Notes: a model not told the origin generated them from the sequence alone. Numbered from the stretch's first letter, positions 27,999 through 38,168 are shown. The stretch: 64,000 nucleotides of DNA from Lactococcus protaetiae (GCF_006965445.1 NZ_CP041356.1:1426001-1490000), one strand, 5' to 3'. Made by a program: numbers and translations.

Positions 27999-29333
27999 AT
28001 GAAATTTAACTTTAAACAAAATTGGAAAAAAGTCGCTCTCGGAGGGACAGCACTACTTGCGGTAGCTACACTTGCAGCATGTGGCAGTGGTGCCTCAGCA
28101 AGTAAAGCAAATGCAAAAGCAAATCTAAGCTTTTGGTGGTGGGGCTCAGCAGACCGTAACACTGCGACTCAAAAACAAATTGATAATTTTCAAAAAAGCA
28201 ATCCTAATATCACTGTAAAAGGTCGCCCAACAGGATTTGGAAATTTAGATCAGGTCTTTGCTACTCAATACGCAGGTGGGACATCAGCTGATGTTTTAAC
28301 TTTACTCTACAATTGGGTGCCAATGTACGGTCAAAATGGAGGATTTTATGATTTAAGTAAAATCAAAAGTCTTGATTTAAAAGATAATTATGATGCGAGT
28401 TTCTTGAAATTTGGTCAAGTCGATGGTAAACAAGTTGCAGTTCCCTATGGTCAAAATGTAATGGTAATGTGGGTTAACAAAACAGTTTATGAAAAATTTG
28501 GTGTAGATGTCTCAAAACTTCACACTTGGCAAGATTATATTAATGCTGCTAAAAAATTCCCTAAAGGTTATTACCCATTATGCTCTCCAACTTGGAATTT
28601 TATGCCGACAATCTATCTTCAACAACTTACAGGAAAAACAGAATTTGATGCTAAGGGTAATCTGAACTGGTCAGAAAATGACATTGAACAAGCTGTTTCT
28701 TGGTATTATAGTCTAGTTAAAGATGGTGTTATGGTTCCAGCAGATAACTATATTGCAAACGTTGGTTCAGACCCAGTTAGCTTAGCAAATAATAAAATGG
28801 AACTCAATGGTAATTACGCAGGTGGCGTAGGATGGAATGCAGGACTGCAAGCTGACCACGATGCGCTTGCTGCTAAGGGCGATGATATGGAGATTGTTCC
28901 ATATCCAGTGATTGATAACGCAAAAGGAGCTAATATCCTCTCTAAACCATCACTTTTACTTGCAATTAAGAAAGATGAAAAGAATCCAGAGCAGGCTGGA
29001 AAATATTTGAATGATTTTCTCAATGGAAAGAAAGCGAATCAAATTTTGGGAACGACTCGTGGTGTCCCAGCATCAAAATCAGCAGTAAAAGCGCTCACGG
29101 ATAATGGACAATTAACAGGTTTTGCAAAATCAGCATATGAAGCAGGCTTAAATGTCAAGACAATGAACGAAACACCTTTCTATGAAGATGGTACATTGAC
29201 TCAAATCTGGACTCAACAAGCTCAGGCTGTAGAGTTAGGTAAACAAGATGTAAAAACTGCCGCTAAAAATATTTATACTCAAACAAAAGCTCAAGCAGCT
29301 AAATTAGCGGTGCAGTACAAACTTACTAAGTAA
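27999..29333 (+). CDS. Oligosaccharide ABC transporter, substrate-binding lipoprotein
   Basis: A 444-aa family 1 extracellular binding protein. The lipoprotein signal ends LATLAACGSG with the lipid-modified Cys28. The mature start NLSFWWWGSADRNTATQKQ and the EWEKKNP-like FQKSNPNITVKGR region are typical. It delivers substrate to the two permeases encoded downstream. From the neighbouring GH67 enzyme, the likely ligand is an aldouronic acid (methyl-glucuronosyl xylo-oligosaccharide). A hairpin after the gene may raise its message level relative to the permease genes. Confidence 0.9.
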   Translation: MKFNFKQNWKKVALGGTALLAVATLAACGSGASASKANAKANLSFWWWGSADRNTATQKQIDNFQKSNPNITVKGRPTGFGNLDQVFATQYAGGTSADVLTLLYNWVPMYGQNGGFYDLSKIKSLDLKDNYDASFLKFGQVDGKQVAVPYGQNVMVMWVNKTVYEKFGVDVSKLHTWQDYINAAKKFPKGYYPLCSPTWNFMPTIYLQQLTGKTEFDAKGNLNWSENDIEQAVSWYYSLVKDGVMVPADNYIANVGSDPVSLANNKMELNGNYAGGVGWNAGLQADHDALAAKGDDMEIVPYPVIDNAKGANILSKPSLLLAIKKDEKNPEQAGKYLNDFLNGKKANQILGTTRGVPASKSAVKALTDNGQLTGFAKSAYEAGLNVKTMNETPFYEDGTLTQIWTQQAQAVELGKQDVKTAAKNIYTQTKAQAAKLAVQYKLTK

Positions 29334-29341
29334 AAAAGACC

Positions 29342-29442
29342 AGAGAAAAGTCACTCCTAAGGCTTTTCTCTAGGATTTTTAAGCAATCCAATGAGAGTTG
29401 GATCGCTCAGTGCTATTGAAGTGATTATTTCAATAGTACTAA
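29342..29442 (+). terminator. Hairpins between binding-protein and permease genes
   Basis: Three successive stems: AGAGAAAAG/CTTTTCTCT with T-rich tail (29342-29380), ATCCAA/TTGGAT flanked by AGC/GCT (29382-29407), and CTATTGAA/TTCAATAG (about 29413-29436). The first looks like a partial terminator that sets binding-protein excess; the last contains TTGAAGTGATTA, as at the ends of modular elements 4 and 6. Confidence 0.6.
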
Positions 29443-29487
29443 GCAATTCATCACTCTACTATTATTAAAATTAAAGAAAGGAATTCC

Positions 29488-30378
29488 ATGAAAAATCATA
29501 AGATTGGATTACTTTATATTGCACCCTGGATTATCGGATTTTTGGTTTTGACGATTTGGCCAATTATCATGTCCTTCTATTACTCGTTGACAGATTATAA
29601 TATGATTACTACACCAAGCTTTATCGGTTTTAAAAATTATACGAGTCTTTTTCAATCATCACTTGTAAATCCGAATAGTTTTACCGTTTCACTGAGAGCT
29701 ACAATCATCTATGTTATTTTTTCAGTACCTCTGCAGCTCGTTTTTGCGTTATTTGTCGCCTTTGTACTAAATTTCAAAATCAAAGGAATTTCATTTTTCC
29801 GTACGGCCTATTACATCCCATCAATTCTTGGGGGAAATGTCGCGGTTGGAATTCTTTGGCGTTTTATGTTTAATCCAACGGGACTTGTGAATACTTTTCT
29901 TGGTACATTCGGTATTCATTCTGTGGACTGGTTATCAACAACGGCAGGTGCAATGTTTAGCATTGTATTACTGAAAGTTTGGCAATTTGGTTCATCTATG
30001 CTGATTTTTTTAGCCGCTTTAAAGAATTTACCACCAGATTTATATGAGGTAGCAAGTCTTGAAGGGGCAAGCAAACTTAAACAATTTTTTAAAATTACAA
30101 TTCCGTTGATTACACCTTCTATTTTCTTCAATTTGGTAATGCAAATCAGTAATGCTTTCCAAGAGTTTAATGGTCCTTATCTGGTAACACAAGGTGGTCC
30201 GCTACAAACTACAAATTTAGCGTCACTATTCATTTATCAACAAGCGTTTCAACGATACAATATGGGCTATGCGAGTGCAGCAAGTTGGGTTTTATTTGCG
30301 ATTATTGTAAGCATTACAATTATTTTGTTTGCTACTCAAAGATTTTGGGTTTACTATTCTGATGGAGGTAATGACTAA
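29488..30378 (+). CDS. Sugar ABC transporter permease 1 (MalF type)
   Basis: A 296-aa membrane protein with six expected membrane segments. The start KIGLLYIAPWIIGFLVLTIWP is typical of LplB/MalF-like permeases and the EAA loop reads EVASLEGASKLKQFFKITIPL (the coupling helix to the ATPase). It overlaps the next permease gene by one base. No ATPase gene is present, so a shared MsmK-type ATPase encoded elsewhere is expected. Confidence 0.9.
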   Translation: MKNHKIGLLYIAPWIIGFLVLTIWPIIMSFYYSLTDYNMITTPSFIGFKNYTSLFQSSLVNPNSFTVSLRATIIYVIFSVPLQLVFALFVAFVLNFKIKGISFFRTAYYIPSILGGNVAVGILWRFMFNPTGLVNTFLGTFGIHSVDWLSTTAGAMFSIVLLKVWQFGSSMLIFLAALKNLPPDLYEVASLEGASKLKQFFKITIPLITPSIFFNLVMQISNAFQEFNGPYLVTQGGPLQTTNLASLFIYQQAFQRYNMGYASAASWVLFAIIVSITIILFATQRFWVYYSDGGND

Positions 30379-31262
30379 TGGAAAAGATTACAGGTGGATA
30401 CCATACAAAAATAAAAACTCGGCAACGTTTGGGTAATATTTCAAGATATGTGATTTTGACACTCTTTGCTATTATCATGATTTATCCTCTATTATGGCTA
30501 ATTGGTGCAACTTTCAAGACCAACGCTGAAATTTTTACACAAGTTAGCTTCATTCCAAGAAGGATTGATTTTACTCCTTATATCAAAGGGTGGACATCAC
30601 CAGGTGCTGGTACCAATACTTTTACGACCTATTATATCAATACATTTTTGTATGTTATTCCAAAAGTAGTTTTTACAGCACTTTCAGCGACAATCGTAGG
30701 CTATGGTTTTGCTCGTTTTGAATTTCCATTTAAGAAAATATTTTTTGCTCTTTTAATGGCAACAATGTTTTTACCAGCAGTTGTAACGCAAATTCCACTT
30801 TATCTGTTATTTAAACAAGTAGGACTGCTTGACTCTTATGCACCATTAATCATACCAGCGGCTTTAGCACAACAGCCTTTCTTTGTATTTTTGATGATTC
30901 AATTTATCCGTTCAATCCCTAGAGATTTTGATGAAGCGGCAACAATTGATGGATGTGGTTCATTTGGGATTCTATGGCGAATTTTACTCCCTTCTCTCAA
31001 ACCAGCGATTATGTCTTGTGTAATCTTCCAGTTTGTATGGAGTTTTAGTGACTTCTTGGGACCTTTGATTTATATTACATCTCCTGAGAAATATCCTGTT
31101 TCTATTGCGTTACAGTTAAACACAGATACTTCATCAGGAGTTGTACCTTGGAATCAAATTTTTGCAATGTCGGTTATCTCGCTACTTCCTGCAATTATTT
31201 TGTTCTTTAGCGCACAAAGATATTTTGTTGAAGGAGTTACTTCCTCAGGAATAAAGGGTTAG
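30378..31262 (+). CDS. Sugar ABC transporter permease 2 (MalG type)
   Basis: A 294-aa partner permease with six expected membrane segments. The EAA loop is DEAATIDGCGSFGILWRILLP. The ATG overlaps the last base of the preceding stop, indicating coupled translation. Together with the binding protein and permease 1 it forms a CUT1-type importer of xylan-derived oligosaccharides (substrate inferred from the operon). Confidence 0.9.
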   Translation: MEKITGGYHTKIKTRQRLGNISRYVILTLFAIIMIYPLLWLIGATFKTNAEIFTQVSFIPRRIDFTPYIKGWTSPGAGTNTFTTYYINTFLYVIPKVVFTALSATIVGYGFARFEFPFKKIFFALLMATMFLPAVVTQIPLYLLFKQVGLLDSYAPLIIPAALAQQPFFVFLMIQFIRSIPRDFDEAATIDGCGSFGILWRILLPSLKPAIMSCVIFQFVWSFSDFLGPLIYITSPEKYPVSIALQLNTDTSSGVVPWNQIFAMSVISLLPAIILFFSAQRYFVEGVTSSGIKG

Positions 31263-31267
31263 TTCAA

Positions 31268-31966
31268 ATGAAAAAGAATTTTAAGTGGAGCTTTAACATT
31301 ATCACAGATTGGACCGTTCTTGGAGTTAATTGGTTTTATAAGTTAATCGTGCAAAATTTATATTTTGTTTTGTCTAACTTATTATTTATTGCTATGTTAT
31401 TTGTTTTTCAACTCACTTTAAATAATTTCCCCTTGTTTATCATACCCATTTTTTTATTTTATGTGAGTTTGGCTACACAGTTTAAGATGATAGAGCAAGG
31501 AGGGCAAGAAGAAAACGGAATATCATTTGGAAGTTATCGGAAATATTACCAAAAAATGATTAAGAAGAATTGGAAAACTTTTCTGTTTTATACTTTTCTT
31601 ACCTCATTCATCATTTTTGAAGTAAAAGTGCTTTGGATGGCACAAAAGGGTTTATTACTCATTCCTTTATTAATTACAGCTAGTTTTTTAGCAAGTGGTA
31701 TGTTCTTTGTTTTTCTTCTTTCAAGTGATGAGAGAGCAAGTCAGATTTCTATGGGACAAAAATTTTTTTCTATGCTACTTGTAAGTTATAAGCTGCCATT
31801 CGTAACAGTAGTCAATATGATTTGGATTATAATCGTAGTTTTTGCGTTGCAAAGATTTTCGTTAGCTTACCTTTTATTTTTAGGAGGAGCGATTAATTAT
31901 ATGATTTGTCTTAACCTGAAACGACGATTTTCTGTTCGACTTTATTTTGAACAAATAGGAAAATAA
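31268..31966 (+). CDS. YesL-like (DUF624) membrane protein
   Basis: A 232-aa membrane protein with about five or six hydrophobic segments and the pattern DWTVLGVNWFYKLIVQNLYFVLSNLL, typical of the DUF624/YesL family found in oligosaccharide transport operons of firmicutes. It starts 5 bp after permease 2. Its function is unknown; association with CUT1 importers suggests a regulatory or accessory role. Confidence 0.75.
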   Translation: MKKNFKWSFNIITDWTVLGVNWFYKLIVQNLYFVLSNLLFIAMLFVFQLTLNNFPLFIIPIFLFYVSLATQFKMIEQGGQEENGISFGSYRKYYQKMIKKNWKTFLFYTFLTSFIIFEVKVLWMAQKGLLLIPLLITASFLASGMFFVFLLSSDERASQISMGQKFFSMLLVSYKLPFVTVVNMIWIIIVVFALQRFSLAYLLFLGGAINYMICLNLKRRFSVRLYFEQIGK

Positions 31967-32005
31967 AATCGAAGTAAATTTTTTATAAAATGGAAGGTAG
32001 AGATT

Positions 32006-34000
32006 ATGGGAGTTGATGAAATGTGGTTAAATTCATCAAAGATAAAAGATATTTTGAAAAATGAAGTATTTTATTGTAACTTTGATGAGGAAGATAGCGT
32101 TACTCTACGCTTACGTAGCGAGATAGTGAATTGGTTGGGATTGAAGCTGACCACAAAACAAGAGCTGGCTACTATTAAGTTAGAGATTGATAATAAGCTT
32201 GATAAAAACTTGGAGGCTTATCAGATAAAAGAACAACAAATTCGGGGAACTTCCTCAAAAGGAGTGCTTTATGGATTTTATGCTTATTTGAGAAGAAAAT
32301 TAATAAAATTACCTTTGGAAGAAACATCTGCACCACAGCAGGCATTGCGTATGATTAATCATTGGGATCAAGTAGATGGTACGGTTGAACGAGGTTATGC
32401 TGGGGAGTCAATTTTCTTTGGAAGATTTGGAAGTAATGATAATACAGACAAGGGGTCTTTTGAAGTAAAAGATATTGGAACAGATATTTTTCGTAATGAC
32501 TTTACCCGTTTAGAAATGTACGGTCGTTTTCTTGCTTCTATCGGAATTAATGCTATTTCTTTAAATAATGTTAACGTTAGAGGACTAGGGACGAGTCTAA
32601 TTATTTCTCCTTATATTGAGAAGGTAAGCGAGATTGCAAAAATATTTTCTAGTTTTGGAATTAAGACTTTCTTAGCAGTAAACTGGTCTGCTCCCAAAAT
32701 AATCGGCAAATTATCAAGTTCTGACCCTCTAGAATGTGAAGTTCGTCTTTGGTGGTCGAAGGTTATCTCTCATATTTATCAAGTGATTCCTGACTTTGGA
32801 GGTTTTGTAGTAAAAGCTGACTCTGAAGGTGAGCCAGGTCCTTATCAATATGGCAGAAATCATGCAGAAGGGGCCAATATGTTAGCAGAGGCTTTTCAAG
32901 CCTATCAAGGATTAGTGATTTGGCGAACTTTTGTTTATAATTCGCAAACGGACTGGAGAAACCGTAAAAACGATCGTGCAAAAGCTGCCTATGAGAACTT
33001 TATGCCACTTGATGGGAAATTTGCAGAGAATGTAATCTTACAAATTAAGTTTGGTCCAATTGATTTTGGTGTACGTGAGCCGTTAATGCCTTTGTTTGGT
33101 GCGTTGAAAAAGACGAATCAACTGATGGAATTTCAGATTACCGCAGAGTATTTAGGACAACAAATTGATTTAAATTATTCTGTTCCACAGTGGTTATCTA
33201 TGATTCATTTTAGTAATTATGGACAAGCAAAAGATACTGTAAGAGATAATTCACCTCTTCCAAGCAACTCTGGTTTTGTCGCAATTAATAATGTTGGGAT
33301 GGATGAGAACTGGTGTGGAAATAAATTGGCTCAAGCTAATTTTTACGGTTTTGGTCGGATGTGTTGGGATAATAATTTAAATGCAGAGCAAATATTGGAT
33401 GAGTGGTTAAAGTTAACTTTCACAGAAATAGATGCTATTACACAAAAGAAAATATTCACGATGCTTATCAGCTCAAATCGGACCTATGAACTTTATAATG
33501 CTCCTTTATCTGTGGGGAGCATGATGGTACCACATTATCATTATGGTCCAGCGGTTAATGGTTACGAATACGATCGCTGGGGAGCTTATCATTTTGCTGA
33601 TTGCAATGGTGTAGGTGTTGATCGTACGGTAGCGACTGGGACGGGCTATACTAGTCTTTATGAACCAAGTATAGCTAAAAAATTCGAGTCTTTGGAGGAG
33701 ATTGCTGATGAAGATTTACTCTTTTTTCATCATGTGAACTATAATTATATTTTACATAATGGAAAAACTTTAATTCAAACGATTTATGATCAGCACTTTG
33801 AAGGGGTATCATGTGTTAAAAATTATATTAAAGTTTGGCAAAGTGTCAGTGGAGAAGTTGATGAAGATACATATAATAATGTTGCGGAGCGACTTAATTT
33901 GCAACTATGTAATGCTCAAAATTGGTGTGACCAAGTGAATACTTATTTTTATCGGATGTCGGGCATAGATGATAATCGAGGTAGACAGATTTATAAGTAA
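32006..34000 (+). CDS. GH67 alpha-glucuronidase
   Basis: A 664-aa cytoplasmic enzyme with no signal peptide, which removes (4-O-methyl)-glucuronic acid from xylo-oligosaccharides. GH67 hallmarks are RMINHWDQVDGTVERGYAG, FVVKADSEGEPGPYQYGR, and QIKFGPIDFGVREPL followed by MEFQITAEYLGQQ, where the catalytic acidic residues are expected. Length fits. It is the last gene of the operon that starts with the acetylesterase, implying complete intracellular processing of acetylated glucuronoxylan oligomers. This marks a plant-associated lifestyle. The start at 32006 has GGTAGAG upstream; ATG 32021 is an alternative. Confidence 0.92.
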   Translation: MGVDEMWLNSSKIKDILKNEVFYCNFDEEDSVTLRLRSEIVNWLGLKLTTKQELATIKLEIDNKLDKNLEAYQIKEQQIRGTSSKGVLYGFYAYLRRKLIKLPLEETSAPQQALRMINHWDQVDGTVERGYAGESIFFGRFGSNDNTDKGSFEVKDIGTDIFRNDFTRLEMYGRFLASIGINAISLNNVNVRGLGTSLIISPYIEKVSEIAKIFSSFGIKTFLAVNWSAPKIIGKLSSSDPLECEVRLWWSKVISHIYQVIPDFGGFVVKADSEGEPGPYQYGRNHAEGANMLAEAFQAYQGLVIWRTFVYNSQTDWRNRKNDRAKAAYENFMPLDGKFAENVILQIKFGPIDFGVREPLMPLFGALKKTNQLMEFQITAEYLGQQIDLNYSVPQWLSMIHFSNYGQAKDTVRDNSPLPSNSGFVAINNVGMDENWCGNKLAQANFYGFGRMCWDNNLNAEQILDEWLKLTFTEIDAITQKKIFTMLISSNRTYELYNAPLSVGSMMVPHYHYGPAVNGYEYDRWGAYHFADCNGVGVDRTVATGTGYTSLYEPSIAKKFESLEEIADEDLLFFHHVNYNYILHNGKTLIQTIYDQHFEGVSCVKNYIKVWQSVSGEVDEDTYNNVAERLNLQLCNAQNWCDQVNTYFYRMSGIDDNRGRQIYK

Positions 34001-34008
34001 GCATGTTT

Positions 34009-34037
34009 TTTCCGAACGTTCGAAAAAGCCGAACAAT
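34009..34037 (+). promoter_or_regulatory. Tandem PurBoxes upstream of purC
   Basis: Two direct CCGAAC cores, at 34012-34017 and 34029-34034 (17 bp apart), lie in A/T-rich flanks as in the PurR PurBox. The -10 box TAGAAT (34095-34100) predicts a start near 34107, placing the second box about 76 bp upstream, the position at which PurR activates in lactococci. Confidence 0.75.
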
Positions 34038-34044
34038 AAAATAG

Positions 34045-34082
34045 AAAAGTTCTAATATTACTGGTTGGAACTTTTTTTATTC
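34045..34082 (+). terminator. Terminator of the glucuronoxylan operon
   Basis: AAAAGTTC and GGAACTTT form a stem with a loop of about 17 nt followed by TTTTTTT; it sits between the PurBoxes and the purC -10 box. Confidence 0.7.
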
Positions 34083-34140
34083 GTTCTGGTAGTCTAGAAT
34101 AAGAAGCATAAAGAATTCCGTGGAAGGATGGAGGCTTATT

Positions 34141-34851
34141 TTGAAAAAAGAAACTTTGCTTTATGAGGGTAAGGCTAAGAAACTCTATGTTACTGATGAT
34201 TCAGAGGTGCTTTGGGTAGAATATTGTGACCAAGCGACAGCATTAAATGGCGCGCGCAAGGAGCAAATTGCAGGTAAAGGAGCGTTGAATAATCAGATTA
34301 CTGCTTTGATTTTTGAGCGATTAAATGCCGAAGGTGTGACGACTCATTTTATTAAAAAGTTGTCTAAAACCGAACAATTAAATAAAAAAGTAGAGATTAT
34401 TCCATTGGAAGTTGTCTTGAGAAATGTGGTGGCAGGTTCATTTGCCAAACGTTTTGGTCTTTCTGAAGGGAGCGTTTTACCTGCTCCAATCGTTGAGTTT
34501 TACTATAAAAATGATGATTTAGATGATCCTTTTATCAATGATGAGCATGTGAAATTCCTGAACATTGCGACTGATGACGAGATTGCATTTTTGAAGTCTG
34601 AAACGCGTAAAATCAATGAAATTCTCAAAAAGATTTGGTCAGAAATTGGTTTGACTCTGGTGGATTTCAAGTTGGAATTTGGTCGTTTGGCTGATGGGAG
34701 TATTATTCTTGCGGATGAGATTTCTCCTGACACTTCACGGCTCTGGGACGCGGATGGAAATCACATGGATAAGGATGTTTTCCGTCGGAATATTGGCGAT
34801 TTGATGGAGGTTTATAGCGAAGTTTTAGCGAAATTGCAAGCAGCAAAATAA
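34141..34851 (+). CDS. purC: Phosphoribosylaminoimidazole-succinocarboxamide synthase
   Basis: A 236-aa PurC (SAICAR synthetase). It begins with TTG at 34141, preceded by GGAGG at 34130-34134; the ATG at 34120 would add seven unlikely residues. Motifs [11 protein letters not shown] and [11 protein letters not shown], and [12 protein letters not shown] near the C-terminus, are standard. First gene of purC-S-Q-L, controlled from a PurBox-activated promoter. Confidence 0.95.
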   Translation: MKKETLLYEGKAKKLYVTDDSEVLWVEYCDQATALNGARKEQIAGKGALNNQITALIFERLNAEGVTTHFIKKLSKTEQLNKKVEIIPLEVVLRNVVAGSFAKRFGLSEGSVLPAPIVEFYYKNDDLDDPFINDEHVKFLNIATDDEIAFLKSETRKINEILKKIWSEIGLTLVDFKLEFGRLADGSIILADEISPDTSRLWDADGNHMDKDVFRRNIGDLMEVYSEVLAKLQAAK

Positions 34852-34868
34852 GAGGAGAATGAGCAAAA

Positions 34869-35111
34869 ATGACAAAAGCAACAGTTTATGTAACCTACAA
34901 AGAAAGTATTCTTGATCCTCAAGGACAGGCAGTGCAAAAGGCGGCAAGCAAGCTTGGTTATGACAAGGTGTATAAAATCCGTATCGGTAAATATTTTGAA
35001 ATCGAAGGGACAGGGTCAGCCGAAGAGCTGAAAACACAAGTCGAAGCGTTGTCTAATGAGCTTTTGGCCAATCCAAATATGGAAACATACAGAGTTGAGG
35101 TTCAAGACTAG
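34869..35111 (+). CDS. purS: Phosphoribosylformylglycinamidine synthase subunit PurS
   Basis: An 80-aa PurS, the small subunit that bridges PurQ and PurL in the FGAM synthase complex. It starts [20 protein letters not shown], with [19 protein letters not shown] in the middle, exactly as in the family. A ribosome-binding site (GAGGAG) is about 10 nt upstream. The gene is followed by an unusual structured spacer before purQ. Confidence 0.93.
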   Translation: MTKATVYVTYKESILDPQGQAVQKAASKLGYDKVYKIRIGKYFEIEGTGSAEELKTQVEALSNELLANPNMETYRVEVQD

Positions 35112-35118
35112 AAAGGGG

Positions 35119-35258
35119 GAAGTGCAAAGCGTGTCTTTTTAGGCACAGTGAGCAGCTTTCGAGTTGCTGCTTGGAACAGTGCTTGAAACTTCGTTTCAAG
35201 TCAATGAACACTGTTCTACGCTACAATCGAAAGCTTAACGCTCACTTTTGCACCAAGA
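35119..35258 (+). repeat. Nested-hairpin element between purQ Shine-Dalgarno and start codon
   Basis: A 140-nt spacer between GAAAGGGGG (35111-35119) and the purQ ATG (35261). It folds as nested stems: GTGCAAA with TTTGCAC (35122/35247), AGTGAGC with GCTCACT (35147/35240), GCTTTCGA with TCGAAAGC (35155/35227), GAACAGTG with CACTGTTC (35174/35209), and CTTGAAAC with GTTTCAAG (35182/35193). Folding would put the purine-rich site about 9 nt from the ATG. Confidence 0.8.
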
Positions 35259-35260
35259 TT

Positions 35261-35947
35261 ATGAAATTTGCAGTGATTCAATTTCCTGGCTCTAACTGCG
35301 ATTTTGACTTGCTTTGGGCGATTCGGGATGTGATGGGTGCTGAGGCAGAGTTTGTCTGGCATGATGAGACCTCCCTCTCTGGTTTTGATGGAGTGTTGAT
35401 TCCTGGAGGATTTAGCTACGGCGATTATTTGCGCTGTGGTGCGATTGCTTCTTTTGCCAATATTATGCCCGAAATCAAGCGTTTAGCGGCTGAGGGGAAA
35501 CCTGTTTTTGGCACTTGTAATGGTTTTCAAATTTTGGTTGAAGCTGGGCTTTTGCCAGGCGTATTGATTAGAAATGACAGCTTAAAGTTTGTCAGCAAAT
35601 GGCAGACTTTAAATGTTCGGAATAAGCAAACAAAATTCACGACAGAATACGCTGAAAACGAGGTCATTAACTTGCCCATCGCCCACGGTGAAGGAAAATA
35701 CGTGGCAGACGAAGCCACGCTTGCTGAGCTGAAAGCGAACAATCAGATTATCTTTACTTATGAAAACGGCAATCCGAATGGCTCGGTTGACAATATCGCA
35801 GGCATTATCAACAAAGAGGGTAATGTGCTTGGCATGATGCCTCATCCAGAGCGTGCGATGGAGGATCTGCTTGGCGGGAGTGATGGTGCGAAGCTGTTTG
35901 CTAGTGTGTTGAAGAATTTTGTGAAAGTGGAAGAGGTGAACGCCTGA
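35261..35947 (+). CDS. purQ: Phosphoribosylformylglycinamidine synthase subunit PurQ
   Basis: A 228-aa glutamine amidotransferase that supplies ammonia to PurL. The start [20 protein letters not shown] is typical; the nucleophile elbow is [16 protein letters not shown] and the late [11 protein letters not shown] supplies the catalytic His-Glu. A longer frame from 35171 would translate the repeat element and is rejected. No Shine-Dalgarno sequence is next to the ATG; the only good one is 142 nt upstream, beyond a foldable element. It overlaps the purL start by one base. Confidence 0.95.
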   Translation: MKFAVIQFPGSNCDFDLLWAIRDVMGAEAEFVWHDETSLSGFDGVLIPGGFSYGDYLRCGAIASFANIMPEIKRLAAEGKPVFGTCNGFQILVEAGLLPGVLIRNDSLKFVSKWQTLNVRNKQTKFTTEYAENEVINLPIAHGEGKYVADEATLAELKANNQIIFTYENGNPNGSVDNIAGIINKEGNVLGMMPHPERAMEDLLGGSDGAKLFASVLKNFVKVEEVNA

Positions 35948-38160
35948 TGACTGTTGAATTATCACCTGAACAAATCCGTGAAACGAAGATTTATCGTGAA
36001 TGGGGTTTGACGGACGAGGAATATCTGAAAATCAAAGATGAGATTTTGGGTGGGCGGCTGCCGAATTTTACGGAAACGGGAATGTATGCTGTGATGTGGA
36101 GCGAGCATTGCTGCTATAAGAACTCGAAGCCTGTGCTGAGGAAGTTTCCAACGACTGGTTCACAGGTGCTGATGGGACCTGGTGAGGGTGCTGGCGTGGT
36201 CGATATTGGCGATGGTCAGGCGGTCGTTTTTAAGGCGGAAAGTCATAATCATCCCTCTTATGTTGAGCCTTACGAGGGTGCGGCGACTGGTTCTGGCGGA
36301 ATTATTCGTGATATTTTCTCAATGGGTGCGCGTCCGATTGCGATTTTGGACAGTTTGCGTTTTGGGCAGATTGATAATGCACACACGAGGCATATCGTGG
36401 ACCAAGTTGTGGCAGGGATTGCAGGCTACGGCAACTGTATTGGGATTCCAACGGTTGGTGGCGAGGTGGCTTTTGATGAGTCTTATAGTGGAAATCCGCT
36501 GGTTAATGTGCTTTGCGTGGGCTTGATTGACCAAAAAGACATTCAAAAAGGTCAGGCAAAAGGTGTTGGCAATAGTGTCTTTTATGTCGGCGCGAAAACA
36601 GGTCGTGACGGCATTCATGGGGCTTCATTTGCCTCAAAAGAATTTGGCTCTGGGTCTGAAACGCAGCGTTCTGCGGTACAGGTCGGTGATCCATTTATGG
36701 AAAAATTGCTGCTGGAAGCTTGTATTGAAGTGATCCAAAAGCATGGCGATATTTTGGTCGGCATTCAGGATATGGGTGCAGCTGGTTTGGTTTCATCGAC
36801 CTCGGAAATGGCTTCAAAGGCTGGCTCTGGCTTGCGGTTGAATCTTGATGATGTGCCACAGCGTGAAACAGGCATGATTCCTTACGAAATGATGTTGTCC
36901 GAAAGTCAAGAACGGATGGTGCTTTGTGTCAAAAAAGGACATGAGCAGGAAATCGTGGATTTGTTCAAGAAATATGACCTTGACGCGGTCAATATTGGCG
37001 AGGTAACAGACGATGGCTACTATACCTTGTACCACAAGGGGCAACTGGTAGCGCACGTGCCTGTTGACAGTCTTGCTGAGGACGCGCCTGTCTATTACCG
37101 AGAAGCAAAAGTGCCTGCACGCATTAGCGTATTTGCTGACGAAGCGAAATATGTGCCTGTCATTTCTGACGCTACTAAAATTTTTAAAAAATTGCTTGCT
37201 CAACCAACGATTGCCAGCAAACGTAGTATTTATGAGACTTATGACAGTCGTGTCATGACTAATACTGTTGTCGCACCTGGCTCTGACGCTGCTGTTTTGC
37301 GGGTTCGTGGGACAAAGAAGGCGCTCGCGATGACGACTGACTGTAACGCGCGTTATCTCTATCTTGACCCTGAAAAGGGTGGCGCGATTGCGGTGGCTGA
37401 AGCGAGCAGAAATATCGTGGCTTCTGGTGGGAAACCGCTTGCCATCACGGACTGTCTCAACTTTGGTAATCCTGAAAAACCTGAACAGTTCTGGGAGCTG
37501 ACGACTGCGGCTGACGGCATTTCTCGTGCTTGTTTGGCGCTTGACACGCCTGTCATTTCGGGCAATGTGTCGCTCTACAATGAAACGAATGGTTCTGCGA
37601 TTTTGCCAACGCCGATGATTGGCATGGTTGGGCTGATTGAGGACACTGACTATATCACGACACAGGATTTCAAAAGGACGGGGGATAGCATTTATCTGAT
37701 TGGGACAACTGCTGATGATTTTGCAGGCTCTGAGTTGCAAAAAATGCTGACAGGTAAAATCAGTGGAAGGATTGACTTTGACTTGGATAGCGAGAAGCGC
37801 AATCAAGATTTGGTCCTTGCTGCAATCAAGGCTGGTCTAGTGGAGTCCGCACACGATTTGTCAGAGGGTGGACTTGCGATTGCACTGGCTGAATCAGCCT
37901 TTGCAGGCAATCTTGGTGTGACTGTCAAATTTGACGCTACTGATGCACAGCTTTTTAGCGAGACACAGGGGCGCTTTATCCTGTCTGTCAGCGCTGACAA
38001 GACTGCTGATTTTGAGAAATTGGCAACTGAGCACGCTGTCAAATTTGTGCAAATTGGCGAGGTTACTGACAGCGGTGTTTTGGATATTAACAGCATCTCT
38101 GTCAGTACTTCCGAAGCCTTTGCTATTTATGAAAATGCTTTGCCTGAATTGATGAAATAA
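35947..38160 (+). CDS. purL: Phosphoribosylformylglycinamidine synthase subunit PurL
   Basis: A 737-aa small-type PurL (needs PurS and PurQ), the synthase subunit that makes FGAM. Motifs include [58 protein letters not shown] and [18 protein letters not shown]. Length is normal. The gene overlaps purQ by one base. It contains an exact TGTCAGCGCTGACA palindrome at 37986 within a C-terminal variable segment. It ends the purCSQL operon; purF, often next, is 8.5 kb away. Confidence 0.97.
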   Translation: MTVELSPEQIRETKIYREWGLTDEEYLKIKDEILGGRLPNFTETGMYAVMWSEHCCYKNSKPVLRKFPTTGSQVLMGPGEGAGVVDIGDGQAVVFKAESHNHPSYVEPYEGAATGSGGIIRDIFSMGARPIAILDSLRFGQIDNAHTRHIVDQVVAGIAGYGNCIGIPTVGGEVAFDESYSGNPLVNVLCVGLIDQKDIQKGQAKGVGNSVFYVGAKTGRDGIHGASFASKEFGSGSETQRSAVQVGDPFMEKLLLEACIEVIQKHGDILVGIQDMGAAGLVSSTSEMASKAGSGLRLNLDDVPQRETGMIPYEMMLSESQERMVLCVKKGHEQEIVDLFKKYDLDAVNIGEVTDDGYYTLYHKGQLVAHVPVDSLAEDAPVYYREAKVPARISVFADEAKYVPVISDATKIFKKLLAQPTIASKRSIYETYDSRVMTNTVVAPGSDAAVLRVRGTKKALAMTTDCNARYLYLDPEKGGAIAVAEASRNIVASGGKPLAITDCLNFGNPEKPEQFWELTTAADGISRACLALDTPVISGNVSLYNETNGSAILPTPMIGMVGLIEDTDYITTQDFKRTGDSIYLIGTTADDFAGSELQKMLTGKISGRIDFDLDSEKRNQDLVLAAIKAGLVESAHDLSEGGLAIALAESAFAGNLGVTVKFDATDAQLFSETQGRFILSVSADKTADFEKLATEHAVKFVQIGEVTDSGVLDINSISVSTSEAFAIYENALPELMK
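37986..37999. repeat. TGTCAGCGCTGACA palindrome copy inside purL
   Basis: An exact palindrome encoding VSAD within the PurL C-terminal domain; CTGACAGC and CTGTCAG half-sites follow within 120 bp. Confidence 0.85.
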
Positions 38161-38168
38161 TAATCTGA

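Noticed and set aside
34037-34140. Purine riboswitch upstream of purC or purF
   Set aside because: No conserved purine aptamer core is seen; PurBoxes explain the regulation.
35171-35260. Longer N-terminus for PurQ
   Set aside because: It would translate the palindromic element; PurQ family starts align at [10 protein letters not shown].
36814-37806. 330-aa open frame on the minus strand
   Set aside because: It is entirely antisense to purL, whose protein is unambiguous; composition (Arg/His-rich) is that of a shadow frame.
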